11,684 nucleotides of DNA from Pseudofrankia asymbiotica (GCF_001983105.1 NZ_MOMC01000015.1:201271-212954), one strand, 5' to 3'; counted from the stretch's first letter, positions 1 to 7,898 are shown. Program-made: numbers and translations. Notes: generated by a model not told the origin, from the sequence alone.

Positions 1-1
1 C

Positions 2-73
2 CGGCATCGGCGGCTGATCAGCTCAATCAACGGCAGCGAACGGGTGCTCCGCGACTGCTCACGGCGCGTCTGA
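2..73 (+). CDS. 3' end of an unidentified gene (partial)
   Basis: Frame 2 is open from the window edge to a TGA at 71-73 and encodes 23 residues ending SRRV. By my count 19 of its 23 codons end in G or C, against 13 of 23 in the adjacent frame 1, which is what a coding frame looks like in this GC-rich DNA. A perfect hairpin follows 11 bases after the stop, as expected at a gene end. The fragment is too short to identify. A substrate-binding protein for the downstream importer is one possibility from context only. It could also be chance. Confidence 0.35.
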   Translation, partial: RHRRLISSINGSERVLRDCSRRV

Positions 74-84
74 AATCGCTGTGC

Positions 85-119
85 CGCGTGGGCGGGAGTT
101 GTCCCCTCCCGCCCACGCG
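85..119 (+). terminator. Perfect 14-bp GC hairpin between the upstream gene end and livHMG
   Basis: The arms CGCGTGGGCGGGAG (85-98) and CTCCCGCCCACGCG (106-119) are exact reverse complements around a 7-base loop. It follows the TGA at 71-73 by 11 bases and ends 23 bases before the livHMG start. No T-run follows, as is common for actinomycete terminator-like hairpins. It could terminate the upstream gene, or sit in the livHMG leader and limit read-through. Confidence 0.6.
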
Positions 120-142
120 TTTCGACGAGAGAGAACGGCGCC

Positions 143-2875
143 GTGGAATTCTTGCCCTACATCATCAGCGGCCTGGTCACCGGCTCCGTCTACGGACTGG
201 CCAGCACCGGACTGGTCCTGACGTACAAGACGTCGGGAGTGTTCAACTTCGCGCACGGTGCCCTGGCGACCGTCTCGGCCTTTCTTTTCTACACGCTGCA
301 TGTCTCGCTGAACCTGCCATGGGAACTGGCGTCGGTGATCTGCCTGTTCGGGGCCGGACCGATCCTCGGGTTCGCTCTCGAACGGCTCGCGCGGGCGCTG
401 TCGGGCACCGGTCTCGCGACACGGGTCGCGGCCACCGTCGGAATGATCCTGATCGTCCAGGCCGGCATCACCCTGATCTACGGATCGACGTACGACAAGT
501 CGCTGCCCCACTTCCTGCCGCGGCAGTCCTTCAAGATCGACGGAACGCCCGTCACTGCCGAAGACCTGATCATCATCGGTGTCGCGCTGGCCGTGACCGT
601 CGGTTTGATGGTCTTCTTCCGGCTGGCCAGGCTGGGCGTCGCCATGCGCGGAGTCGTCGACAACCCCGACCTGCTGGACGTGAGCGGCACCAACCCGGTG
701 CGGGTGCGCCGCTGGGCCTGGGTCATCGGGACGACGTTCGCCTCGGCGTCCGGCCTGCTCATCGGGCCCCTGCTGACGCCGCTCGACCCGACCGCGCTGA
801 CCTTCCTCGTGATCACCGCCTTCGGCGCGGCGGCCATCGGCGGGTTCACGAACCTGCCGCTGGCCTACGCGGGCGGCCTGGCGATCGGCCTCGGCCAGGC
901 GATCTGCACCAAGTACTTCATCCAGGGATTCTGGACCGGCCTCGCCCAGGCGCTGCCGTTCCTGGTCCTGTTCGCCGTTCTCCTGGTGGCGCCGCGAAGG
1001 CGGCTCGCGGAGCGGTCCCGGCTCATCCCGAGACGCCGGCCGTCGTGGACGACGCCCGCGCCCGTGCAGATCGCCGGCGGCGTGGTTGGTATCGCGGTGC
1101 TCGCGTGCGTGCCCGGATTCGCAGGTATCCACCTGACCGACTGGACCAACGCCCTCGCGGTGGTGGTCGTCTTCCTGTCGCTGGGGCTGCTGGTGCGGAC
1201 CTCGGGCCAGGTCTCGCTCTGCCATGTCAGCTTCATGGCGATCGGGCTGTGCGCGATGTCCGAGTTCGCCAGCGGGCATCACATCCCGTGGCTCGTCTCC
1301 CTGTTTCTGGCCGGGCTGATCGCGGTTCCGATCGGTGCGCTGCTGGCGATTCCGGCCATCCGTCTGTCCGGCCTCTACCTCGCGCTGGCCACCTTCGGGT
1401 TCGGCCTGCTTCTGCAGTACATGTTCTACAGCCAGAGCTACATGTTCGGCGCCTTCGGCCAGCCCGTCACCGTGCCGAGGCCGAGCCTGTCGTGGCTGTC
1501 GGTCGACACGGACAAGGGCTTCTACTACCTGGTACTGGCGATCACCGTCCTCGTGACCGTGCTCATCGCGGTGGTCAACCGGAGCAGGCTGGGCCGGCTG
1601 TTGCGCGGGATGGCGGACAGCCCGACCACCCTGTCGACGAGCGGCGCCGCCGTGAACGTCACGAGGGTTCTGGTGTTCTGCCTGTCCGCGTTCCTGGCCG
1701 CGGTCGCGGGTGGTCTGCTGGGTGCCGCTCAGCCGACAGACGCGACCACCTTTCAGCCGATGTCCTCGCTGACCTACTTCGCGCTGATCATCATCGCCGT
1801 CGGTGGCGAGCCCTGGTACGCGGTCATCGCCGGGCTCGGGCTGACGCTGATTCCGTCCTACCTGACGAACAACCAGACCTCGAACTGGCTGATGCTGGTC
1901 TTCGGGATCGGCGCGGTCCTCTACGCGATGTCGCCGGACCAGGTCGGGGGAGTTCCGCGCGCCCTCCAGCGCCTGCTGGACCGGGTCTCCTGGCGCGCCC
2001 CCCGGGCCGAGGAGGTCCATCGGACCCCCGCGGCCGCTCGCGAGATCGCCCCGGCCGGCGGCAGCCTGACGGTGGAGCGGCTCCGGGTGCGGTTCGGTGG
2101 CGTCGTCGCCGTCGACGGCGTCTCGCTGTCCGCGCCGACCGGGCGGATCACCGGCCTGATCGGCCCGAACGGCGCCGGAAAGACGACGACGTTCAACGCG
2201 TGTTCGGGACTGAACCGACCGTCGGCCGGAAAGGTCAGCCTGGACGGCGACGACGTCTCGCGCGTGTCCCCGTCCGCCCGGGCCAGGCGTGGGCTCGGCC
2301 GGACGTTCCAGCAGATGGAGCTGTTCGAGTCGCTCACGGTGCGGGAGAACGTCGCGCTCGGCATCGAGGCCAGCCTGGCCGGCGCCAACGTCGTGCGGCA
2401 CATCGTCGGCACGCGCAAGGACAGCCGGCACGTGGCCGACGCGACCCAGAACGCCCTCGACCTGTGTGATCTGCGGCCGCTCGCCGGGGAGGTCGTGGGG
2501 TCGCTGTCGACCGGCCAGCGCCGGCTGGTCGACCTCGCCCGGTGCCTGGCCGGACCGTTCCACGTCCTGCTTCTCGACGAGCCGTCGTCCGGCCTGGACC
2601 GCCAGGAGACCCGGCGCTTCGGAGAGATTCTGCGCCGGATCGTCGACCAGCGCGGGGTCGGCATTCTTCTGGTCGAACACGACATGGCGCTCGTCACCGA
2701 GGTGTGCGACTACATCTACGTGCTGGACTTCGGCAGGCCCGTTCTTTCCGGGCCGCCGGAGGAGGTCATGTCGTCGCCGGTCGTGCGGGCCGCCTACCTC
2801 GGTGACTCCGGTGTCGAAGGAGCGATCGAGCGGACCGCGGATGACGACGCCGAGACGGTGGTGAGTGGACGATGA
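143..2875 (+). CDS. Branched-chain amino acid-type ABC importer: LivH-LivM-LivG fusion
   Basis: A 910-residue protein with both permease halves and one ATPase of a HAAT-family importer in one chain. Residues 1-285 are a LivH-like membrane domain with many hydrophobic segments and a cytoplasmic loop at about 163-190. An Arg/Pro-rich linker (285-305) leads to a LivM-like membrane domain (about 306-600), whose loop is near 481-507. After a second linker, residues 641-890 form a LivG-like ATPase: Walker A GPNGAGKTT (674-682), signature LSTGQ (788-792), Walker B VLLLDEP (808-814) and switch His846. In Escherichia coli these are three separate proteins. The GTG start at 143 follows GAGAGAGA (127-134) by 8 bases. 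The gene overlaps livF by ATGA, so the two are probably translationally coupled. Family assignment is firm. The substrate is not: HAAT importers also carry amides, urea and aromatic or other organic acids. No binding protein is present in the window. Confidence 0.95.
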   Translation: MEFLPYIISGLVTGSVYGLASTGLVLTYKTSGVFNFAHGALATVSAFLFYTLHVSLNLPWELASVICLFGAGPILGFALERLARALSGTGLATRVAATVGMILIVQAGITLIYGSTYDKSLPHFLPRQSFKIDGTPVTAEDLIIIGVALAVTVGLMVFFRLARLGVAMRGVVDNPDLLDVSGTNPVRVRRWAWVIGTTFASASGLLIGPLLTPLDPTALTFLVITAFGAAAIGGFTNLPLAYAGGLAIGLGQAICTKYFIQGFWTGLAQALPFLVLFAVLLVAPRRRLAERSRLIPRRRPSWTTPAPVQIAGGVVGIAVLACVPGFAGIHLTDWTNALAVVVVFLSLGLLVRTSGQVSLCHVSFMAIGLCAMSEFASGHHIPWLVSLFLAGLIAVPIGALLAIPAIRLSGLYLALATFGFGLLLQYMFYSQSYMFGAFGQPVTVPRPSLSWLSVDTDKGFYYLVLAITVLVTVLIAVVNRSRLGRLLRGMADSPTTLSTSGAAVNVTRVLVFCLSAFLAAVAGGLLGAAQPTDATTFQPMSSLTYFALIIIAVGGEPWYAVIAGLGLTLIPSYLTNNQTSNWLMLVFGIGAVLYAMSPDQVGGVPRALQRLLDRVSWRAPRAEEVHRTPAAAREIAPAGGSLTVERLRVRFGGVVAVDGVSLSAPTGRITGLIGPNGAGKTTTFNACSGLNRPSAGKVSLDGDDVSRVSPSARARRGLGRTFQQMELFESLTVRENVALGIEASLAGANVVRHIVGTRKDSRHVADATQNALDLCDLRPLAGEVVGSLSTGQRRLVDLARCLAGPFHVLLLDEPSSGLDRQETRRFGEILRRIVDQRGVGILLVEHDMALVTEVCDYIYVLDFGRPVLSGPPEEVMSSPVVRAAYLGDSGVEGAIERTADDDAETVVSGR

Positions 2876-3636
2876 CCGAGATGGTGACACCCTCGACTCT
2901 TAAGACGGTGGATGACGGCGCGTCGGCGCCCGTTCTGGAGATATCCGGCGTCACGGCTGGCTACGGCCGCACGACGGTACTGCGCGAGGTGAGCCTAAGC
3001 GTGCCGCGCGGAAAGGTCGTCGCGCTGCTCGGCTCCAACGGCGCGGGGAAGACGACGCTTCTTCGGGTCGCGTCGGGACTTCTGCGCCCGGCCCGCGGGC
3101 GCGTCGCGCTCGACGGTCGTGATGTCACCCGCCAGGCGCCCCACGAGCGCGCGCGGATGGGGCTGTGTCTCATCCCGGAGGGCCGAAGCGTGTACCGCAC
3201 CCTCTCGGTGCTCGAGAACCTGCGCCTGCAGATCCCTCCGTGGGAGAAGCACACGGCGCTGGACGAGGTGTTCACGGCGTTCCCGATTCTCGGCGAGCGG
3301 CTTGGCCAGAGCGCGGGAAGCCTCTCCGGGGGGCAGCAGCAGATGCTCGCGCTCGCCCGCGCCTACCTGTGTAACCCGTCAGTCGTCCTGCTCGACGAGG
3401 TGTCGATGGGCCTGTCACCCCGGGTCGTCGACGAGATCTTCGCGTCGTTGAAGACCCTGGCCGCGACGGGTGTCGCGCTGCTGCTCGTCGAGCAGTATGT
3501 GAACCGCGCGTTGGACATGGCCGACGACGTCGTGCTGCTGAACAAGGGGGCGGTGTCGTATTCCGGCTCCGCGTCCGGCGTCGACGAGGACGAGGTGATG
3601 CGGGGCTACCTGGGGCAGGACGGAGCATTCTCCTGA
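2872..3636 (+). CDS. livF: LivF-type ABC transporter ATP-binding protein
   Basis: A 254-residue ATPase, the usual length plus a roughly 20-residue N-terminal lead. It shows Walker A GSNGAGKTT (54-62), the LivF-typical IPEGR segment (101-105), signature LSGGQQ (151-156) and Walker B VVLLDE (171-176). At the switch position the sequence is LVEQY with Gln208; Gln rather than His is normal for LivF proteins. It should pair with the LivG domain of the upstream fusion to drive import across the cytoplasmic membrane. The ATG sits in an ATGA overlap with the fusion stop and lacks a strong ribosome binding site of its own, consistent with coupled translation. A perfect hairpin starts 18 bases after the stop. 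Confidence 0.95.
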   Translation: MTEMVTPSTLKTVDDGASAPVLEISGVTAGYGRTTVLREVSLSVPRGKVVALLGSNGAGKTTLLRVASGLLRPARGRVALDGRDVTRQAPHERARMGLCLIPEGRSVYRTLSVLENLRLQIPPWEKHTALDEVFTAFPILGERLGQSAGSLSGGQQQMLALARAYLCNPSVVLLDEVSMGLSPRVVDEIFASLKTLAATGVALLLVEQYVNRALDMADDVVLLNKGAVSYSGSASGVDEDEVMRGYLGQDGAFS

Positions 3637-3654
3637 GCCAGGACGGGGAAACAG

Positions 3655-3694
3655 CGCGACGGGCCGGGACCTCTGGGGGACCCGGCCCGTCGCG
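3655..3694. terminator. Perfect 14-bp hairpin in the convergent gap (likely bidirectional terminator)
   Basis: The arms CGCGACGGGCCGGG (3655-3668) and CCCGGCCCGTCGCG (3681-3694) are exact reverse complements around a 12-base loop. It lies 18 bases after the livF stop and between two converging transcription units, the other ending with the alcohol dehydrogenase at 3809. There is no T-run on either side. Position and perfect symmetry support a shared terminator. The remaining 3695-3808 shows nothing else I can support. Confidence 0.75.
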
Positions 3695-3808
3695 TTGACC
3701 ACACTGTTGACGTGCCGGTCGCGAACGTGATGATTTTGGCGCGCTGGCGGCGAGGACGCGGCGGGGAGAGGGGTTCTGAGGTACTCGTGCTTCGGTTTGT
3801 CGGGGCTG

Positions 3809-4927
3809 CTACCCGCCCGCGCGCTGCTTTTCGTCGAGGACGAGCACGGCGCGCGCCGCCTCCCCGTCGTGCGCGGCCGCGAGTGCCGCGTTCACGTCGT
3901 CGAGCGAGAAGGTTTGACCGATCATCGCGTCCAGCTGGAGGGTTCCCTCCTGGTACCACCGGACCAGCTTCGGGAAGTCACGGCCGAAGTCGGCCATGCC
4001 CATGTAGTTGCCCTTCAGCGTCCGCCCCGCCCGGATGAAGGGCGTGACGGGCAGTTCTACCGTCCGGTCGCCGAAACCCGTGATGACGGTGACCCCGCCG
4101 GGCCGGGTCATCGCCAGCGCCTGGCCGACGGTCGCGTGGTTCACCACGAAGTCGCAGGTGACGTCGACGCCGTCGCCTCCGAGCAGGTCCTCGACCTGTT
4201 TCGCCGGGTCGCCCGCGGAAGCGTCGATGACGTCCGTCGCCCCGACCGACCTGGCCAGCTCCAGCTTGCCGGCCTTGAGATCGATGGCGATGATGCGGCC
4301 GGCGCCAGCGATGCGCGCGGCCTGGACGGCGCTCAGCCCGAGCCCGCCCGTGCCGATGACGGCGATGGTCTGCCCGGCCGTCAGGGCGGCGACGTGCGTG
4401 ACGGCGCCGAAGCCGGAGACGACGCCGCACCCGATCAGCGCGGCGGGCAGAAGCGGCATCTCGACGTCAATCCTGACCGCCGAGATCGCCGGGACGACGA
4501 CCTCCTCGCTGTAGGCGCCGAGCCCGGCCATCTGGCCGACACCCCGGCCCGCGTGGCTGAACCGCGCGGTCCCGTCCAGGGCGACCCCGGAATACAGCAC
4601 CGACGTGTTTGTGCACAGCGTGCGCTGGCCGCGCAGGCAGAAGGCGCACTTCCCGCACTGCGGAATCACAGTGAGGATGACGTGGTCGCCGACGGCGAGA
4701 TGGTCGACGTCGGGCCCGATCTCCTCGACGACCCCGGAAGCCTCGTGCCCGAGCACGCAGGGAAAGAGCAGGTTCGGTAACCCCGACTGCTGCACGTGCA
4801 GGTCGGAATGGCAGATTCCGCACGCTGCTATCCGCACCCGCACCTCGCCGGCGCGGGGGGCTGTCAGGTCCAGGTCCACCACCTCGAGCGGTCGACCCGG
4901 GGCCGTGAGCAAGGCGGCTCTAGGCAT
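3809..4927 (-). CDS. Zinc-dependent alcohol dehydrogenase (MDR superfamily)
   Basis: A 372-residue medium-chain dehydrogenase/reductase that should oxidise a primary or secondary alcohol to an aldehyde or ketone with NAD. Catalytic zinc ligands are Cys39 (GICHSD), His61 (GHE) and Cys167. The structural zinc site is complete: Cys91, Cys94, Cys97 and Cys105. The Rossmann motif GTGGLG is at 192-197 and Asp216 ends the second strand, which favours NAD over NADP. The ATG at 4927 is preceded by GGGAGGAG (4934-4941) with 6-base spacing. It is the last gene of the P450-ferredoxin-aldehyde dehydrogenase block, 51 bases after the aldehyde dehydrogenase stop, so its substrate is probably the alcohol made by the P450 (inference). 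It resembles the class III-like alcohol dehydrogenases of mycobacteria. The exact subfamily is unresolved. Confidence 0.92.
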   Translation of the reverse strand: MPRAALLTAPGRPLEVVDLDLTAPRAGEVRVRIAACGICHSDLHVQQSGLPNLLFPCVLGHEASGVVEEIGPDVDHLAVGDHVILTVIPQCGKCAFCLRGQRTLCTNTSVLYSGVALDGTARFSHAGRGVGQMAGLGAYSEEVVVPAISAVRIDVEMPLLPAALIGCGVVSGFGAVTHVAALTAGQTIAVIGTGGLGLSAVQAARIAGAGRIIAIDLKAGKLELARSVGATDVIDASAGDPAKQVEDLLGGDGVDVTCDFVVNHATVGQALAMTRPGGVTVITGFGDRTVELPVTPFIRAGRTLKGNYMGMADFGRDFPKLVRWYQEGTLQLDAMIGQTFSLDDVNAALAAAHDGEAARAVLVLDEKQRAGG

Positions 4928-4933
4928 GGAACA

Positions 4934-4941
4934 CTCCTCCC
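4934..4941 (-). promoter_or_regulatory. Ribosome binding site of the alcohol dehydrogenase
   Basis: GGGAGGAG on the minus strand lies 6 bases before the ATG at 4927. It is one of the two strongest ribosome binding sites in the window, so the last gene of the block may be translated independently of those before it. Confidence 0.8.
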
Positions 4942-4978
4942 GAATCCACGCGTCACGCTGCCCGCGCGGACGTACGGA

Positions 4979-6421
4979 TCAGTTGATCCTGATGTTGACG
5001 TTCTTGACCCGCAGGAACTCCTCGATCCCCTCGCGCCCGCCCTCCTTGCCGTGGCCGGAGGCCTTGAAGCCCCCGAACGGCGCGGCCGGCCCGGCATAGG
5101 CGAGGCCGCCGTTGATGGCGATGTTGCCGGTGTCGAGGTCCCGAGCCAGCCGGTGAGCCTGGGAGAGGTCGTTGGTGTGCAGGTGCGCGGCCAGCCCGTA
5201 CGGTGAGTCGTTCGCGAGTGCCACGGCGTGCGCCTCGTCCGTGAAACGGGTCGCGGCGAGCACCGGGCCGAACAGCTCCTCGCGCGCGAGCTCGCTCGCC
5301 GGATCGACCTCGCTGAACAGCGTCGGCCGCAGGTAGAAGCCCGAACCGAGGCCAGCCGCCGCGCCGCCCATGACGAACTCGCCGGCGTGCGCGGCCCGGG
5401 CCGTCTCGACGGCGGCGAGGACGCGGTCGTAGGAGCGCTGGCCGATGACCGGTCCCATCTCGCTGCTCGGGTCCAGCGGGTCGCCGACCCGGACGGCGGC
5501 CAGGTGGCCCGCGACCGCGTCGAGGACCTCGTCGTACACGCTGTCCTGGACCAGCAGGCGGGTCGGCGCGTGACAGACCTGGCCGCTGAGCCGCACCACG
5601 CCGAGGGCCGCGTGCAGTGCCGCCGCATCCAGGTCGGCGTCCGCGAAGACGATGTTCGGCGACTTGCCGCCCAGCTCGAACAGGCAGGGGGTCAGGGACG
5701 CGGCGCTCGCCTCCTGGATCCGCCGCGCGGTCTCGGGACCACCGGTGAAGGTGATCTTGTCGACGCCCGGGTGCCGGACCAGCGCGTCTCCGGCCGCCCC
5801 GGTACCGGTGATGATGTTGACCGTGCCCGGTGGGAGGCCGGCCTCCAGGCACAGCCGGCCGAACAGCACGGAGCCGAACGGCGCCAGCTCCGGCGGCTTC
5901 AGGACGATGGTGCACCCCGCCGCGAGTACGGCCGCCATCTTCGTACCGATCATCGCCGTGGGTGAGTTCCACGTGAGCAGGACGGCGACGACACCCACGG
6001 GCTCATGCAGCGTGTAGTTCAGCCCGGCGGCCGGGGACACCGATCCGCCGATCTTGTCCGTCCAGCCCGCGTAGTACTCGAACCAGTCGGCGGCATGGCC
6101 GGCGACGCCCGAGGCCACGGCGGTCAGCAGGCCCGACTCGGCCGTGCCGAGAGCCGCGAACTCCGCCGAGTGCTCGCGCATCAGCGCGGCCAGGCGCTGG
6201 AGCGCGCGTCGCCGCTGTGCCGCCGACCAGGCGCGGTACACCGGAAGCGCCGCGCGGGCGGCCGCCACGGCGGCATCCACCTCGGCGGCCCCGGCGACCG
6301 GGAACTCCGCCTGGACCAGGCCGGTAGCGGGGTTGACGTGCTGGTAGCTCCCGTCGGCGGTGTGGTGGACCCACTCGTCGCCGATCAGCAGCCCCGTAGG
6401 CAGAGGGGGTGCCGCGGTCAC
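4979..6421 (-). CDS. NAD(P)-dependent aldehyde dehydrogenase
   Basis: A 480-residue aldehyde dehydrogenase of normal family length, converting an aldehyde to a carboxylic acid. All key residues are present: Asn152 in the LTWN segment, Lys175 in LKPPE, Glu249 in FELGGK, the nucleophile Cys283 in GQVC, and the cofactor Glu382 in EELFGP. In the cofactor loop the sequence is FTGGPETARRI, with Ala where many members have a second Gly. The start chosen is GTG at 6421, whose GTGA overlaps the ferredoxin stop. The reading frame stays open to an ATG at 6586, but that would add 55 Arg-rich residues lying inside the ferredoxin gene. Coupling with the ferredoxin and the following alcohol dehydrogenase argues that it oxidises the aldehyde formed from the P450 product (inference). 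Confidence 0.93.
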   Translation of the reverse strand: MTAAPPLPTGLLIGDEWVHHTADGSYQHVNPATGLVQAEFPVAGAAEVDAAVAAARAALPVYRAWSAAQRRRALQRLAALMREHSAEFAALGTAESGLLTAVASGVAGHAADWFEYYAGWTDKIGGSVSPAAGLNYTLHEPVGVVAVLLTWNSPTAMIGTKMAAVLAAGCTIVLKPPELAPFGSVLFGRLCLEAGLPPGTVNIITGTGAAGDALVRHPGVDKITFTGGPETARRIQEASAASLTPCLFELGGKSPNIVFADADLDAAALHAALGVVRLSGQVCHAPTRLLVQDSVYDEVLDAVAGHLAAVRVGDPLDPSSEMGPVIGQRSYDRVLAAVETARAAHAGEFVMGGAAAGLGSGFYLRPTLFSEVDPASELAREELFGPVLAATRFTDEAHAVALANDSPYGLAAHLHTNDLSQAHRLARDLDTGNIAINGGLAYAGPAAPFGGFKASGHGKEGGREGIEEFLRVKNVNIRIN

Positions 6422-6612
6422 GGGACGAGCTCGATCGCGCGTTCCGGGCAGAAGTTCGCGGCGTCCCGGGCCATCGCCACCTCGGCTTCGCCGGCCAGCG
6501 GACGATCGGGCGTGACCGCGTAGCCCCGGTCGTCGACGTCGAACAGCTCGGCGGCCTTGAACGCGCACACGAGGTGGCCCTGGCACTGCTCGGAGTTGAC
6601 CTTCACACGCAC
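6418..6612 (-). CDS. Small 3Fe-4S-type ferredoxin, P450 redox partner
   Basis: A 64-residue ferredoxin of the type found beside actinomycete P450 genes, passing single electrons from a reductase to the P450. The cluster motif is C-x2-H-x2-C-x38-CP, with Cys10, His13, Cys16 and Cys55. Only three Cys are present, which fits a 3Fe-4S cluster, with His in place of the second Cys of a 4Fe-4S ferredoxin. The GTG start at 6612 has AAAAGGA (6620-6626) 7 bases ahead and gives the usual family length. An alternative ATG at 6654 forms an ATGA overlap with the P450 stop and would give 78 residues, but it lacks a ribosome binding site. A GTG at 6606 is also possible. No ferredoxin reductase is encoded in the window. 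Confidence 0.88.
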   Translation of the reverse strand: MRVKVNSEQCQGHLVCAFKAAELFDVDDRGYAVTPDRPLAGEAEVAMARDAANFCPERAIELVP

Positions 6613-6619
6613 TGGCTGA

Positions 6620-6626
6620 TCCTTTT
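6620..6626 (-). promoter_or_regulatory. Ribosome binding site deciding the ferredoxin start
   Basis: AAAAGGA on the minus strand, 7 bases before the GTG at 6612. It favours the 64-residue ferredoxin over the 78-residue reading from the ATG at 6654, which has no such site. Confidence 0.6.
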
Positions 6627-6650
6627 CGCTGGGTGTCCGGGGCGCACGCT

Positions 6651-7898
6651 TCATCCAGCGCTGCCGGCCGGGGCGGTCACGGCCGCGGCCGGCGCCAGCG
6701 GGGTGAACACCACCGGAAGGCTGTCGACGCCGCGCCACACGGTCGCCAGGAACGAGACCCGCTCCTCGTGGGCGTCGCCGGCCCAACGGATGTCGGTGAC
6801 GCGCTTGAGCAGTTCCTCGACCATGATGCGCAGCTCGATGCGGGCCATGTGGGAGCCGCTGCACCGGTGCTCACCGATCCCGAACGTGACGGCGCGATTG
6901 CGCTTGCGGTCCATCCGGAACGCGTCCGGGTCATCCCACTCGTCGGGGTCGAGGTTCGCGGCCAGGTAGTTGCACAGGATGCGCGAGCCGGCGGGGATGG
7001 TCTGGCCGTCGAACTCGACGTCGTCGAAGGGCCGCCGGGGCCTGGTCGTCACCGGTGGGTCGAGCCGCAGCGTCTCCTCGATCGCGATGGAGATCTTGGT
7101 CGGGTCCGCGCGCAGCAGGTCCTCCAGGCCCGGCTCCTCGATCAGCCTGATCACGACGTTGGACGTCGCGTCCGAGGTCGTGCCGAAGCCGGCGAACAGG
7201 AGCAGCTGGATGGCTCCGACGATCTCTCCGTCGTCGAGCCGCTCGCCGGCGTCGTCGAGGTCGAGCGCCAGCAGCTGGCTGACGATGTCATCCTGGGGCT
7301 CGGCCCGGCGGGCCTGGACCAGCCGGGCGCACCAGTCGCGCCACTGCGCCTGCGAGGCCTTCAGTACCGCTGGCTCCAGGCGGGTCATGTCGTACGTCAG
7401 CTCACGCACCCAGCGGCTGAGCTGGCGGACCTCCGCCGGGTCGGAGACGCCGAGCAGGACCTCGCAGATGATCTGGGCCGGGTAGCGCTTCGAGAGCTGC
7501 TGCGCGAGGTCGCAGTGACCGTCGGCGGCGAACTCGTCGATCATGCCGCCGATGATGCCGCGGAAGCGGTCCTCGAACCGGGCCAACGACTTCGGCGAGA
7601 AGTACCGGCTCATGACCTCTTTGATCTTGTGGTGACGCGGCCCGTTGTACTCCAGCGGTGGCATGGCCGGGCGGTCCACCGGCAGCGTGGGGACGTACAC
7701 ACCGCGCGTGCCGGTCTCGTAGGACGCCGAGTCCTGCATGACCCGGACGAAGTCCGCGTACCGGTTGACGATCCAGAAGCCGCCGTCCTGGTCGCTGTGC
7801 GCGACGGGGCGACGCTCCAGCAGGAGCCTGGAGGCCGCATGGGCGTCCTCGGGGGGAAGGAGTGGCGGAAGGTGGTCGCGGTACTCATCAAGGTCCAT
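6651..7898 (-). CDS. Cytochrome P450 monooxygenase
   Basis: A 415-residue soluble bacterial P450 that should hydroxylate a substrate using O2 and electrons delivered by ferredoxin. It has no signal or anchor segment. The I-helix reads AGFGTTSD (236-243); Thr240 is the conserved oxygen-activating Thr, but the preceding acid is Gly239. The ExxR pair is Glu275 and Arg278. The heme loop FGIGEHRCSGSH (339-350) supplies the ligand Cys346 and has Ser347 after it. The ATG at 7898 has AGGGAGT (7906-7912) 8 bases upstream. It heads the block with ferredoxin, aldehyde dehydrogenase and alcohol dehydrogenase, which suggests hydroxylation of a methyl or methylene carbon that is then oxidised to an acid. 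I cannot assign a CYP family by eye. The upstream gap carries a dyad shared with the tetR upstream region. Confidence 0.96.
   Translation of the reverse strand: MDLDEYRDHLPPLLPPEDAHAASRLLLERRPVAHSDQDGGFWIVNRYADFVRVMQDSASYETGTRGVYVPTLPVDRPAMPPLEYNGPRHHKIKEVMSRYFSPKSLARFEDRFRGIIGGMIDEFAADGHCDLAQQLSKRYPAQIICEVLLGVSDPAEVRQLSRWVRELTYDMTRLEPAVLKASQAQWRDWCARLVQARRAEPQDDIVSQLLALDLDDAGERLDDGEIVGAIQLLLFAGFGTTSDATSNVVIRLIEEPGLEDLLRADPTKISIAIEETLRLDPPVTTRPRRPFDDVEFDGQTIPAGSRILCNYLAANLDPDEWDDPDAFRMDRKRNRAVTFGIGEHRCSGSHMARIELRIMVEELLKRVTDIRWAGDAHEERVSFLATVWRGVDSLPVVFTPLAPAAAVTAPAGSAG

Noticed and set aside
88..2469. A 793-residue plus-strand open frame overlapping livHMG in another frame
   Set aside because: Arg/Pro/Ala-rich translation with no recognisable motif. 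Same shadow effect.
59..2890. A 943-residue open frame on the minus strand, antisense to the livHMG fusion
   Set aside because: Its translation is Arg/Gly/Asp/Gln-rich low complexity with no domain, and the plus strand encodes a full transporter with all motifs. It is a GC-driven shadow.
4979..6586. Aldehyde dehydrogenase starting at the ATG at 6586
   Set aside because: The added 55 residues are Arg-rich, lie within the ferredoxin gene and precede the normal family start. The GTG at 6421 with its GTGA overlap fits better.
6418..6864. A 148-residue ferredoxin starting at 6864
   Set aside because: It would overlap 200 bases of the P450 end, and the extra residues do not resemble a ferredoxin.
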